A DNA stretch of 64,000 nucleotides from Tropicimonas sp033101155 (GTDB lineage: Bacteria; Pseudomonadota; Alphaproteobacteria; Rhodobacterales; Rhodobacteraceae): contig NZ_JAWMPX010000014.1 in the NCBI RefSeq assembly GCF_033101155.1, positions 1 to 64,000 of the forward strand. The letters run 5' to 3'. Every line of letters starts with the position of its first letter. The stretch's first letter is position 1. Below, one piece after another: positions 16,466 to 25,366 of the stretch. Below the pieces are notes generated by a model, which saw only the letters and a list, made by a program, of their open reading frames with translations, made no database searches and was not told where the DNA came from. Made by a program: the position numbers and the translations under genes.

Positions 16466-16780
16466 GTGTATCAGTCTCGCGTCGTTGATGTCCGCCTTCA
16501 TGGCATTCACCGACCCGGCCTTCACCTCACCTTGCCGCTATCAAGTGCATAGCTTGGTGCCTTGAGGTGTTCCCACGCTCGAAGCATTGCGCAGGCCGGC
16601 CCCCTCTCAAGGAGCAATTCCGGTCAAAGGAAAAGAGCCGGACTGGGCCATTCAAACCGGTCGCTCAACGCGAAGTGACCGTCGCTCATGGCTGTTGCCG
16701 AAATCGACAGGAAAGGGCGAACAAACGGTTTTCGCCTTCGTCCTTTTCCGTCAGGATTTGTGCCAGGCTCCTTGTCCACC
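16466..16780. other. 315-bp gap, no gene seen
   Basis: Between the IS5 relic and the metallophosphoesterase stop. No frame with coding character. Parts around 16620-16730 look like degenerate intergenic sequence similar in style to 3320-3470. No terminator was recognised. Confidence 0.35.
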
Positions 16781-17794
16781 CTATTCGTTTTCGCCACATT
16801 CAGCGGTGGCAAAGCAGACATCGTCCCCTTCCAGCGGGATATGGCCCGTCCGGTCGCGAATGCCCGCGAGCATGAGATTCGCAATGTCGACCTCTTCACC
16901 CGACACCGTGACGAAGGTCACATGATCTTCGGACAGGCCGAGATCGGGAAACTGTTCGCCGCTGGTCGTAGCCAACTGGATATGGTCCTGCCCGTGACGC
17001 TGGCGATAGGCGTAGTAGTGTTCATGGCCGTTGAAGACGGTGTAGTTGCGCCCGGACAGCGCCGCCTCGATGGAGGCGAAGGCGCTTTCATCCGCTCGTT
17101 CCCAGACGGTCTTGTGCACGATGACGAAGGTCCAGCGGACATTGGCATGTGTCGCAATGACATCGCGGAAATAGGCCGCTTGCTCCGCGCCGATCGTGCC
17201 CGAGCTGCGTTCGGGCATCTGGTTGTATTCGGTCTTCGCGAAAGCCTCGCGCCCTTCGGTCTTGTAGATCTCGACCGCTTCCGCACGCGCAGCGCTGATT
17301 TCGGCGATGCGGTCGGGCGTGTTGTCCTCGGCATCCAGCACCAGGAACAACACGTCCTTGTAGAGGAAATGGTAGTAGCTCGGCCCGAGACGTTCGGCCC
17401 AGATCTCCTTTGACAGCATGTTGGTCAGGTCGTGATTGCCGCCGACATAGAAAATCGGCGCTCTGAGCGTGTCCACGCGCCGGTCGTATTCATCCCATTG
17501 CTTGAGATACTGCGCGCGGTCCACCTCGCCACCCTCGATCAGGTCGCCGACGTTGATGACGAATTCAGGTCGCAGCAGGTTTATCTGCGCCATGGCAATC
17601 TCGAACACATCGGGTCGTTCGCCCCCCGTGAGGTCGCCGTGGATCGCGAACATGAAGCGATCCTCACCGGCATCGAAGGGCTTGTCGTTCCAGGGAACCG
17701 GGCCGTCGGCGATTTCATGGGAGAAGTCCTGCGCCGTCAGCGGGCCGGCGGCGATCAGGGCGAGGCTGGCCAGAGCGGCTTTGAATGTCTTCAT
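16781..17794 (-). CDS. Exported calcineurin-like metallophosphoesterase
   Basis: 337 residues, signal peptide 1-21. Metal-binding signatures occur in order: GDL (D54), VGDLIEGG (D84), GGNHD (N120-D122), VHKTVWER (His about 232), and NGHEHYY (about 259-265). The family cleaves phosphomono- or diesters in the periplasm using two metal ions. The start at 17794 gives the signal peptide directly. It is the last gene of a four-gene minus-strand cluster and begins 18 bp after the porin. The substrate is unknown. Confidence 0.88.
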   Translation of the reverse strand: MKTFKAALASLALIAAGPLTAQDFSHEIADGPVPWNDKPFDAGEDRFMFAIHGDLTGGERPDVFEIAMAQINLLRPEFVINVGDLIEGGEVDRAQYLKQWDEYDRRVDTLRAPIFYVGGNHDLTNMLSKEIWAERLGPSYYHFLYKDVLFLVLDAEDNTPDRIAEISAARAEAVEIYKTEGREAFAKTEYNQMPERSSGTIGAEQAAYFRDVIATHANVRWTFVIVHKTVWERADESAFASIEAALSGRNYTVFNGHEHYYAYRQRHGQDHIQLATTSGEQFPDLGLSEDHVTFVTVSGEEVDIANLMLAGIRDRTGHIPLEGDDVCFATAECGENE

Positions 17795-17811
17795 CGCGGG
17801 ATCCTTGGTTG

Positions 17812-19008
17812 TCAGAAGACGATCCGTGCGCGCAGGCTGAGAACGGTCAGCTCGTCCTGGCCGGGATTGAGAAGCGGATCGCGGATATACTGGATCGAGG
17901 GGGTGATCTGGAAGTCAGGGGAGATGGTGAAGCGATAGAAGGCTTCCGTGGTGAATTGTGTCTCGTCAAACCCCTTCGCCTCGGCCCAGTTGAAGCCAAT
18001 TGCGGCAAGATCGGTGTTGCGGCGATACCAGCCGAGACCGGTGGAGAGGGACTTGTCGTAGAGCGCCACCGTTCCCTCGGACCGCCCGGCCCGGATGAAG
18101 GGCATCCAGGTGTTGTCGATGAACCAGGCGGCGGAAAAGGCAACGCCCTTGTCCTCGGCACGGCTGCCATCCTCGGCTTCGTCGATCTGCCAGAAGGTCA
18201 GGTGGACATTGTCGAAATAGATCCGGTCGCTGCCACTTGTGTAACCGATCTCGATACTCTTGTAGGTCTCGCCGGTTTCGAACACGTCGAAATTCGGCTC
18301 GGTCGGATCGCCATTCGCATCGGCGACGGCACCGACGACATAGAAGGTCTCGCCAAGCTTCACGCCGCCTGCGATGCCAATGCCGGGGTTGGGCACGTTG
18401 ATCGTGGGGTTGGTGTTGAAGGCAAGGTTCTGGAAGGAGGTCCACGGGCTGACAAGGCCGTAGACGTCAACGAAATCCGTCAGATCAAGTTGACCGATCT
18501 GGAGGGTCCACTGCCCGTTCGGGTCCCGCTGGGTCCAGAACAGGTTGGTCAACATGTTTTCACTGTCGTTGAAGGCTGTTCCGGTGATGGACAGCGCCCC
18601 GGAATCGAAGCCGAAGAATTGCGGCGCGACATCTCCGTAGGCCTGCCGATTTTCGACCTTGAAGGTCAGCGAGCCGTTTTCTGTCGCCTGCCAGTTTCCG
18701 TAAAAGCGCAATACGCCGCCCGCGGCTTCACCTTCGCCAAGGTCACTGTCGCTCCACTGGCCAAGTGCGAAATAGTCCATGTTGAAGCGGAAACCGTTCT
18801 CCGCCAGCCCGTCCTTCCAGTCGAAATAGCCGGGCATGACATTGCGCGGAAAGGAGGTGCGAGGCTGCGGATCTGTCAGCCCGTCGCCCGGCGTCAGGTC
18901 GGCCTCGACCGACGAGGGCCCGGACAGGCCCTGCTGGGAGATTGCGGCGCCCGACGCGACGAGAAGGGCCAGCGCGGCGGATGTGGCTGTTCGAACAAGG
19001 CGCATCAC
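17812..19008 (-). CDS. OprB-family carbohydrate-type porin
   Basis: 398 residues: signal peptide (1-24), then alternating beta-strand sequence and a C-terminal phenylalanine (RARIVF), the outer-membrane insertion signal. The LFWTQRDPNGQWTLQIGQLD segment and overall length fit the OprB (PF04966) family. It would let sugars or other small solutes into the periplasm. Situated between the metallophosphoesterase and the DUF3299 gene, it supports a role of the cluster in handling an extracellular substrate. Confidence 0.85.
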   Translation of the reverse strand: MMRLVRTATSAALALLVASGAAISQQGLSGPSSVEADLTPGDGLTDPQPRTSFPRNVMPGYFDWKDGLAENGFRFNMDYFALGQWSDSDLGEGEAAGGVLRFYGNWQATENGSLTFKVENRQAYGDVAPQFFGFDSGALSITGTAFNDSENMLTNLFWTQRDPNGQWTLQIGQLDLTDFVDVYGLVSPWTSFQNLAFNTNPTINVPNPGIGIAGGVKLGETFYVVGAVADANGDPTEPNFDVFETGETYKSIEIGYTSGSDRIYFDNVHLTFWQIDEAEDGSRAEDKGVAFSAAWFIDNTWMPFIRAGRSEGTVALYDKSLSTGLGWYRRNTDLAAIGFNWAEAKGFDETQFTTEAFYRFTISPDFQITPSIQYIRDPLLNPGQDELTVLSLRARIVF

Positions 19009-19036
19009 GGTTCCTGAGATTTGTGTCGTTTGGACG

Positions 19037-19783
19037 TTAATTACCGGACGGCGTACGAGCAGTCAGTTGTGCGCGCAACTGCCCGGCCCAGCCGCCACCT
19101 GCGGCGGACGCGTCGGGTTTCGGCATGAAACCTTCCGCCGCTTCGACATCCAGCCGCCAGGTTGCCTTCATGGGCACGTCTCCATCGACGATCCGGAACA
19201 CCTGCTCCGAGGGATCAATGTGGAGCGTGCCACTCAACCGAACAGGCTGGTGCATGTAGGCGGGCGACCAGTCTCCATCGAGCCGCACCCGCACAAGCTG
19301 GTTGGGAAGAGGTGGCGGCGTGTGGCTGCACATGCCTGCCACCTCCACCAGATAGGCCGTCGGCACGCCGTCTTCGGCCAGCGGCGCGGGGATGGCGTAA
19401 CCGGCAAGCGAGACGGATTGACCGTCCAGCGCCGGGTTGCCTTCCGTTGCGGCCGCCTTCCGCTTGTCGGCCACGACCCAGCGTTGCGAGATCAGCCAGT
19501 CGGCATCGAGCCCGTCCTGAACCAGCGCATCTTCGGCCTCCTTCAGCTGAACACGGATCTCGGGCAGGCTTTCCTCCGGGACGAGTCCTTGGGAGAGGTT
19601 GTCCCGAGCGCCGATAATGCTGCGCAACAGGTCGATCTGCTCATCACTGAGATCCAGAAAAGGGTCGCCGTAGACCTGGGCCTCCGCGTTGACCAGATCC
19701 GACCAGTCGACCGGGTGCTCAGCCGAGAGCGTCGTGGGCAGCGCCGAGGCGACAAAGGCCAATGCCGCGAGAAAGGATTTCAT
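19037..19783 (-). CDS. Exported DUF3299 protein
   Basis: 248 residues with a signal peptide (1-21). The mid-region GYAIPAPL and GMCSHTPPPLPNQLVRVRL (about 124-170) is the DUF3299 signature (usual form G.C.H.PPPPPNQ). DUF3299 proteins are often neighbours of ABC transport systems, but none is here. The Cys and His in GMCSHTPPP suggest metal or haem binding, which is a guess. It ends 28 bp before the OprB start. Confidence 0.75.
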   Translation of the reverse strand: MKSFLAALAFVASALPTTLSAEHPVDWSDLVNAEAQVYGDPFLDLSDEQIDLLRSIIGARDNLSQGLVPEESLPEIRVQLKEAEDALVQDGLDADWLISQRWVVADKRKAAATEGNPALDGQSVSLAGYAIPAPLAEDGVPTAYLVEVAGMCSHTPPPLPNQLVRVRLDGDWSPAYMHQPVRLSGTLHIDPSEQVFRIVDGDVPMKATWRLDVEAAEGFMPKPDASAAGGGWAGQLRAQLTARTPSGN

Positions 19784-19812
19784 GTCGATGGCCTCCGGAA
19801 TAAAGCAAGCGT

Positions 19813-19843
19813 GGAAACAGCGGCCCGATATGCCGCTGTTTCC
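19813..19843 (-). terminator. Perfect hairpin between amidohydrolase and DUF3299 genes
   Basis: Twelve-base perfect stem GGAAACAGCGGC / GCCGCTGTTTCC with a 7-base loop, 13 bases after the amidohydrolase stop. On the minus strand it is followed by ACGCTTGCTTTATT. It is a likely terminator or attenuator, meaning the amidohydrolase may be expressed more than the three genes after it. Confidence 0.75.
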
Positions 19844-19855
19844 GGTCGGTTCGGA

Positions 19856-21259
19856 TCACAGGTTGCCGAAATAGGCGTCGCGCCTCGGACCGGCTGGCTG
19901 GAAGGCCGGGGCGTTTTCGTCCGGTAGCCAGTTCTTGTAGACCTGACCATCCTTCATGACGAAATCGACATTGCTCCGCTTGAGTACGTGAATGTCCTCG
20001 AGCGGATTGCCGTCGATGAGGATGATGTCGGCGTAGCCGCCCTCAGCGATCGTTCCCAGGGTTCCCTCCTTGTAGGGGTTCATCCCGCCGCTCCAGGTCA
20101 GCACCTCCGCCGCATTGCTGGTCGCCGTCTTCAGCGAAAGATGCGGGTTCTTGGCGACCTCGTCATTGAACCAGATGATGTTCTCGGCCTGTCGCACCAG
20201 ATCGGGTCCGAACATGTCGCCTCCGGTGACCATGATCAGGTCGTGCTTGACCGCCCATTCCATCATCTGCTGCGCGCCGGAATTGACCTGCGCCGCCTTG
20301 GCCTTCTGGTCGGCACTGAAGAAGGTGATGCTTTCCGGATCGCCGAAGGCTTCCAGCGACATGACCGCCTGGATAGAGAGTGCCACGCCCTCTTCCTTCA
20401 TGCGGATGATGGTCTCTTCCGAAACGAGGAAGTTGTGATCGATCACCCGCGCGCCGGCATCGATGGCGCGATTGACCGAACGGTCGTGATAGGCATGCAC
20501 CAGAACGTATGTTCCGTAATCCTCGGCCACGCCGACGATCGCCTTCAGTTCTTCCAGAGAGTACTGCGTCGTATGCAGCGGATCGAACTCGCTGGCGACA
20601 CCGCCACCAGCCATGACCTTGATCTGGGTGGCGCCGGCCCGGAGATTGTGGCGTGCGGCGCGCATGACCTCAGGCACACCATCGGCGATGAAACCGAACA
20701 TATGCGCCTCGAGGTCGTCCTGGTCTCCCGGCACATCGTTGAACGAACCGGTGTCTGCATGACCGCCGGTCTGGCTCAGGAAAGCTCCGCTGGGATAGAT
20801 GCGCGGCCCCGGGACGATGCCGTTGTTCACGGCCTTGGCGATGCCAAGGATGTTGCAGCCGGCGTCCCGGACGGTCGTGAAACCCTGGTCGAGGTAATCC
20901 TGCATGGCAATGGCGGTGTAGGCACCGTTTGCCATCTGGTCGTAATTGTCCCGGAACTCCAGCATCCCGTTGCGGATACACAGGTGCGAATGCATGTCGA
21001 TCAGGCCGGGCATCAGGGTGCGGCCTTCACCATCGACAGCGAAGGCATCCGGCGCCTCGATGGCATCAGCAGACACCTGTTTGATCAGGTTGCCTTCGAC
21101 CAGTACAGACCCGTTCTCGATCAGCGCTTCGCTGGTCCCGTCAAAGATGTTGACGTTGGTGAACACTACCTGGCGGGGGGCATCGTCCTGAGCCGAAGCA
21201 ATCGTCCCGATCCCGGCCGCAAGCGCAATCGCGGTGGCCGAAGCAAAAAACCTCTTCAT
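19856..21259 (-). CDS. Exported metal-dependent amidohydrolase (imidazolonepropionase/prolidase-like)
   Basis: 467 residues, signal peptide 1-23. It has the amidohydrolase fold: metal site LMPGLIDMHSHL (about 77-88), ATQIKVMAGGG (about 213-223, position of the bridging lysine), VHAYH and VIDHNFL histidines (about 254 and 274), and MVTGGDMFGP (Asp near 352). This M38/HutI-like group includes Xaa-Pro and Xaa-Arg dipeptidases, organophosphate and ochratoxin hydrolases. A signal peptide makes it periplasmic. It is the first gene of the cluster and faces an AraC regulator (21458). Substrate unknown. Confidence 0.88.
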   Translation of the reverse strand: MKRFFASATAIALAAGIGTIASAQDDAPRQVVFTNVNIFDGTSEALIENGSVLVEGNLIKQVSADAIEAPDAFAVDGEGRTLMPGLIDMHSHLCIRNGMLEFRDNYDQMANGAYTAIAMQDYLDQGFTTVRDAGCNILGIAKAVNNGIVPGPRIYPSGAFLSQTGGHADTGSFNDVPGDQDDLEAHMFGFIADGVPEVMRAARHNLRAGATQIKVMAGGGVASEFDPLHTTQYSLEELKAIVGVAEDYGTYVLVHAYHDRSVNRAIDAGARVIDHNFLVSEETIIRMKEEGVALSIQAVMSLEAFGDPESITFFSADQKAKAAQVNSGAQQMMEWAVKHDLIMVTGGDMFGPDLVRQAENIIWFNDEVAKNPHLSLKTATSNAAEVLTWSGGMNPYKEGTLGTIAEGGYADIILIDGNPLEDIHVLKRSNVDFVMKDGQVYKNWLPDENAPAFQPAGPRRDAYFGNL

Positions 21260-21334
21260 ATCCGTCTCCCATTGGACCCGCCCCCTGAACGAGGGCTTGT
21301 TATACGAAGAGAGTAGCTCGATAATTCAGCTTGG

Positions 21335-21383
21335 CCTGTCAGTTCGGGCTATTTCGCAAAGTTTTTTTATCCAGAATGACAGG
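21335..21383. promoter_or_regulatory. Inverted repeat between amidohydrolase and AraC genes
   Basis: CCTGTCA (21335-21341) and its complement TGACAGG (21377-21383) are separated by 35 bases of AT-rich DNA in the 198-bp divergent promoter region. This is a plausible pair of half-sites for the AraC regulator at 21458, but arms of 7 bases are short and could be chance. Confidence 0.25.
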
Positions 21384-21457
21384 AAAGTGCGTTTTTTTCT
21401 GTTCGCCTTAGGCGTGCATCGTAGACTTGCGGGCAAGGGAAGCTCTGAAGCCACAAA

Positions 21458-22465
21458 ATGAAACAAGCTCTGCCACTCGTTAAGCTCTCTCTCCTGCGCC
21501 CGTTCGTGCAGGAGCTTCGGGACCGCAGGATCGATCCCGAACCGATCTTCGGGTCCGTTGGCCTGACGGAGGAGGCAACGCTCGATCCGGACCTGTCGGT
21601 TCACGCGATGGTTGTACACCAGTTCACGGAAAACGCCGCCACCGCAACCGGCGACAGGCATCTGGGCGCTCAGATCGGCTCGAGGATGACGCTTGACGGC
21701 TGGCCGGTTCTGAAGAGGGCGGAAGCCCGGGCCGTGACGGTTGGCGACTATCTCTCGATATTCATCTCGAGCGCCACTGAAGTCGCGTCCTCCGCGACGG
21801 AATACCTGCACCTGAACGGAGCCTCCGCCGTTTTTGGCGAAAGGCGGGCTTTCAAGCCGACCATTGTGCCTGCCCAGAACGATGCGTTCATGGGGGCCCT
21901 CGGCTGGGCTATCCTGCGCCGCGCGCTTGGCAATCGGCTCGACCCTTCCAGGGCGACGATCACCGTCAGCGACCCGAAAGCCCTGCCGACGGAATATGAC
22001 CTGTTGCACCCGATCAAGGGCGATCGGATGGGGTTCAGCATCCGTTTTCCCTCCGCCTGGCTGTCCACGCCCTTTGACGCGAAACGCACGGAAGATCGGC
22101 CGGAAATCGAGGCGGACCTCGACGCCGCCGATTTCGTCCGGTCTTTCCGCCAGATGGTCCGGTCACATATCGGCCAAGGCAAACTGACCGCCACCGAATG
22201 CGCAAGGCTCGCGTCAATGAGCCACCAGAAACTCAAGCGTCGCCTTGCGGAGTTCGACACGGATATCTCCAGCGAAATAGACTTCGTCGCCCAGGAATAC
22301 GCCCGGCTGGCCCTTTTATCTTCCAATCGGTCGATCTCCGATATCGCGAACGCGCTCGGCTACACGGACGCGGCCAACTTCGCGCGCGCCTTCCGAAGGT
22401 TGAATGGGGTAAGCCCGAGCAGGTTCCGTGGTTCGCAAAAAGCTGGAGACGATCAGGAGGAATGA
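21458..22465 (+). CDS. AraC-family transcriptional regulator
   Basis: 335 residues. The N-terminal region is of the Arabinose_bd sensor type, and the C-terminal HTH pair ends SISDIANALGYTDAANFARAFRRLNGVSPSRFR, the characteristic AraC motif. It is divergent from the exported amidohydrolase cluster (16781-21259) and is the obvious candidate for its control. The frame starts with ATG at 21458. Confidence 0.9.
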   Translation: MKQALPLVKLSLLRPFVQELRDRRIDPEPIFGSVGLTEEATLDPDLSVHAMVVHQFTENAATATGDRHLGAQIGSRMTLDGWPVLKRAEARAVTVGDYLSIFISSATEVASSATEYLHLNGASAVFGERRAFKPTIVPAQNDAFMGALGWAILRRALGNRLDPSRATITVSDPKALPTEYDLLHPIKGDRMGFSIRFPSAWLSTPFDAKRTEDRPEIEADLDAADFVRSFRQMVRSHIGQGKLTATECARLASMSHQKLKRRLAEFDTDISSEIDFVAQEYARLALLSSNRSISDIANALGYTDAANFARAFRRLNGVSPSRFRGSQKAGDDQEE

Positions 22466-22858
22466 CCGGCCGACCGCCGGGCGTCAGCTCCTGTCGGGTA
22501 GGTTTGAGGGATTGGCACCAGGAGGTTTCCCGGTTCATCGCAGCTTTCATGCGGTGAAGATGAACACGCCATCCGGATCATCGAAGCTCGGCGTTGGCAC
22601 GCTGGTCAAGAACACCCGTCCCAAGACACGGCAGACCTGTTCGGCTGAGGAAAAGATCCGCGTTGCTCTGGCGGGCCTGCGCGGGAGGAGAGCATCTCAG
22701 CGCTGTATCGACGTAAAGGGAAACCCGAGAGACTGTGTTTCAACGTGTCAAAGAAACTTCTTAAAATTGGCAAACATCAGTTGTCGGGCGACACGGTACG
22801 CCGGACCACTGCCGATAGACGTTGGCACGCCTCGCTGGGCGCGCTTTGGCATTTGGGA
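22466..22858. other. 393-bp gap holding an IS3 relic
   Basis: Between the AraC gene and the AI-2E family gene. Most of it (22560-22830) is the decayed transposase fragment listed below; the rest shows nothing recognisable. Confidence 0.6.
22560..22830 (+). pseudogene. Relic of IS3-family transposase OrfA
   Basis: From the ATG at 22560 one frame reads TRPKTRQTCSAEEKIRVALAG (22617 onward), matching the RKTYSAEEKIRIVL start of IS3-family OrfA proteins. The frame then shifts near 22688 and continues EESISALYRRKGKP...VSKKLLKIGKHQLSGDT, matching the usual ESIAELCRREGI...WSKEFLEAGKKRLAGDTA. So it is a decayed OrfA with at least one frameshift; OrfB is absent. Confidence 0.75.
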
Positions 22859-24106
22859 TCATTCGCTGCGCCGCACGTCTTCGAGTTCCGCTCGGAGCTT
22901 TGCGACCTCGTCATCCAGCCCATCCTTCGAGATGCTCCATGCCCCTGCGTCCGATTTCCCGGCTTCGGTCGGCGCGGGGGTTGGTGTTTCCTGATCTTTG
23001 CCTTCAGGTCCGGCTTCCGTCTCTTCCGTCGTGGCCTCCGACAGCGTCTTCCAGATGGTCAGAAAGATGCCGGCGAGCACCGGACCGAGGACAAGCCCGA
23101 CGGCCCCGAACGAGGCAAGGCCGCCAAGCGTGCTGATCAAGATGACGATGTCATGCATCTCGGCGTCGCGCCCGACCAGCACCGGACGCAGGATGTTGTC
23201 GATGGTTCCGACAACAAGCGCGCCCCACAGCGCGAGACCGATCGCATAGCTGGGGTTTCCCTCGACAAAAAGGAACACCGCGCCGCAGAAGATGATGAAG
23301 GTCGCTCCGATCCCCGGAATGACCGAGAAGATGACCATCACGACGCCCCAGAAGGCCGCGCCGGATATCCCGGTGGCCCAGAAACCGATGGCGCCCAAAG
23401 CGCCCTGCGCAACGCCGATCAGCAGCGTTCCCTTGATCGTGGCGCGACTGACCGAGACGATCCGGTCTTCCAGTGTTTCCTGAAGGCTCCTTTTCAGGCC
23501 GGTATAAGATAGCACCTCGCGAATGATCGATGGCTCCATCTGCAGGAAGAAGAACAAACCGTAAAGGAAGATGAAGAGGCCCATGAAGAAGTTCGCCGTG
23601 CCACGGGTCAGAGACGACAGGGACGCCACCAGAAACGAGGCGGCACTGCTGGCGAGTTGACCGACCTTGGCGCTGATCTGCGGCCAGTACTGAAGGATGG
23701 TGTCCTGGAATGGCATCCAGTCAGGCAAGGTCTCGGACTTGGCATCGGTCGCAAGTTCCTGATAGAGCGCCGTCGCGGAATCGGCCAGTCCAGCGGCCTG
23801 CTCGGCGGCAAGCAGCGCCACCCAGACTGTCGGAGCGATGATCGCGATCAAGGTGGCGACAAGCGTCAACCCGCTGGCCAAACCCTTGCGACCGCCAAGC
23901 TTACCCAAAAGGAACTGGTAGGCCGGGTCGAGCAGCGCCGCCAGGATGGCCGCCAGAAGCAGGGCCGACAGGAAAGGCCGCACCATGTCGAGGAAAGCCA
24001 CCGAGACCAGGGCTGCAAGCACCAGAAGCGCGATCCATCGCAGCATGTGGGCCGTCGGTTGAAAGGACGTGTTCGCGCTGTCGGACGGAAGGTTCTCAGA
24101 GGGCAT
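22859..24106 (-). CDS. AI-2E family (YdiK/PerM-like) membrane transporter
   Basis: 415 residues with about eight TM helices, an N-terminal hydrophilic tail, and a charged C-terminal tail (about 355-415, rich in Glu/Thr/Pro) that is predicted soluble. Motifs VGRDAEMHDIVILISTLGGLASFGAVGLVLGP (about 319-349) and VIPGIGATF identify the AI-2E (PF01594) family, whose members export small molecules or ions. It lies 60 bp after the MscS channel gene, in a minus-strand run of membrane-stress genes. Confidence 0.88.
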   Translation of the reverse strand: MPSENLPSDSANTSFQPTAHMLRWIALLVLAALVSVAFLDMVRPFLSALLLAAILAALLDPAYQFLLGKLGGRKGLASGLTLVATLIAIIAPTVWVALLAAEQAAGLADSATALYQELATDAKSETLPDWMPFQDTILQYWPQISAKVGQLASSAASFLVASLSSLTRGTANFFMGLFIFLYGLFFFLQMEPSIIREVLSYTGLKRSLQETLEDRIVSVSRATIKGTLLIGVAQGALGAIGFWATGISGAAFWGVVMVIFSVIPGIGATFIIFCGAVFLFVEGNPSYAIGLALWGALVVGTIDNILRPVLVGRDAEMHDIVILISTLGGLASFGAVGLVLGPVLAGIFLTIWKTLSEATTEETEAGPEGKDQETPTPAPTEAGKSDAGAWSISKDGLDDEVAKLRAELEDVRRSE

Positions 24107-24166
24107 GTTGGTACTCCGTCGGAATGGGCTCTCCGGCGCAAGGCCGGACGTTCCAGTTGCTGTCGT

Positions 24167-25303
24167 TCATGCGCTGATTCCCGGATCAGCGATCGCATCG
24201 TCGGGTCGTCTCAGGTGAACGGTCTGGGTCGGATATGCCAGTGATGTACCGGCTTGGGCGACCAGTTCAAGGATCCTGAAGGCGAGCCGTTCCTGACCTT
24301 CCAGGTAGGCCGCATAATCGGGCCCGCAGGTCCGACCATAAAACCGGACATTGATGGAATCGCGCCCAAGGCTATCGATGTCGACATGTTTTGGCGCATC
24401 CTCCGCGAGGTCGAAATCTCCGCTGGCGCGCATGTGGTCGCGCAACCCGTCCCACACATCCTCGGCCTGCTGAAGCGTGGCCGACATCAACCGCTGCACC
24501 GAGACCAGGATGCGCCGGTGTTTCATCGTGGTGTAGTTCTTCACCACGGAATTCGAGAGATGCGAATTTGGCACATAGCGTGGAATCTGGTCGAAGCCGA
24601 CGATCAGGGTCGAGCGCAGGTCAATCCGCTCAACCGTGCCGATTGTCACCCCTTCGATCTCGATTGCATCCCCGGTTTCGAACCGTTTTTCACTCATGTT
24701 GGTCATGCCGGCGATCAGGTTCCGGATCAGGTCCTGCGCCGCAATCGCCAGGCCGGCCCCCAGAACGCCAACGCCGGTCAGCGCACCGCTGATATCGACG
24801 TCCCAGACATTGAGCACCGACGTGATGCCAAACAGCAGGATGGCGAACTTGGTCACTCGCGTGATCCAGTCCTGCTCCATCTGCACATCGCCGATCTGGC
24901 CGGTTCTGAAAACACTCAGGAACGGGCCAGTCAGTTGATACCAGGATGAAAATACAGACATCACCGCGACCGACAGCACGATGCGACGGAGAATCCCGTG
25001 CCCAAATACTGGCACCGCAAGGATTTCGGCTGCGATCAGAAGCCCTGCCGACACCAGAAGGATCTCGGTCGTGCTGTAGAGTTTTTCGACCGTTTCATCC
25101 GACAGGGCGATCTGTAGCTGTTTCAGCAATCTTGCGAGCAAACCCATGGTCACCCGCGCGATGGGTTTGCGGAAAACGACCAATACCGCAAAGGCAACTG
25201 CAACCGCGATGACGGTCGGCATGCTGACCTGATCGGCCCAACGATCGAACGCGTTGCCGAATTCCGCGAGGTCGACAACCTCTTGTGAGGAAATGTCTGC
25301 CAT
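24167..25303 (-). CDS. MscS-family mechanosensitive channel
   Basis: 378 residues: four or so N-terminal TM segments, then the pore helix and beta domain. The stretch TGVGVLGAGLAIAAQDLIRNLIAG (about 177-200) is the glycine/alanine-rich TM3 pore helix followed by the conserved beta-domain start. It opens under membrane tension to release solutes on osmotic downshock. It starts 64 bp after cls ends and is probably co-transcribed with it and with the AI-2E gene. Confidence 0.92.
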   Translation of the reverse strand: MADISSQEVVDLAEFGNAFDRWADQVSMPTVIAVAVAFAVLVVFRKPIARVTMGLLARLLKQLQIALSDETVEKLYSTTEILLVSAGLLIAAEILAVPVFGHGILRRIVLSVAVMSVFSSWYQLTGPFLSVFRTGQIGDVQMEQDWITRVTKFAILLFGITSVLNVWDVDISGALTGVGVLGAGLAIAAQDLIRNLIAGMTNMSEKRFETGDAIEIEGVTIGTVERIDLRSTLIVGFDQIPRYVPNSHLSNSVVKNYTTMKHRRILVSVQRLMSATLQQAEDVWDGLRDHMRASGDFDLAEDAPKHVDIDSLGRDSINVRFYGRTCGPDYAAYLEGQERLAFRILELVAQAGTSLAYPTQTVHLRRPDDAIADPGISA

Positions 25304-25366
25304 TACATGACGCCCTTAAACGTCCCGCGCATTCGCCCGCTTTCGAAAGTCACGGTTCGACTCCGC

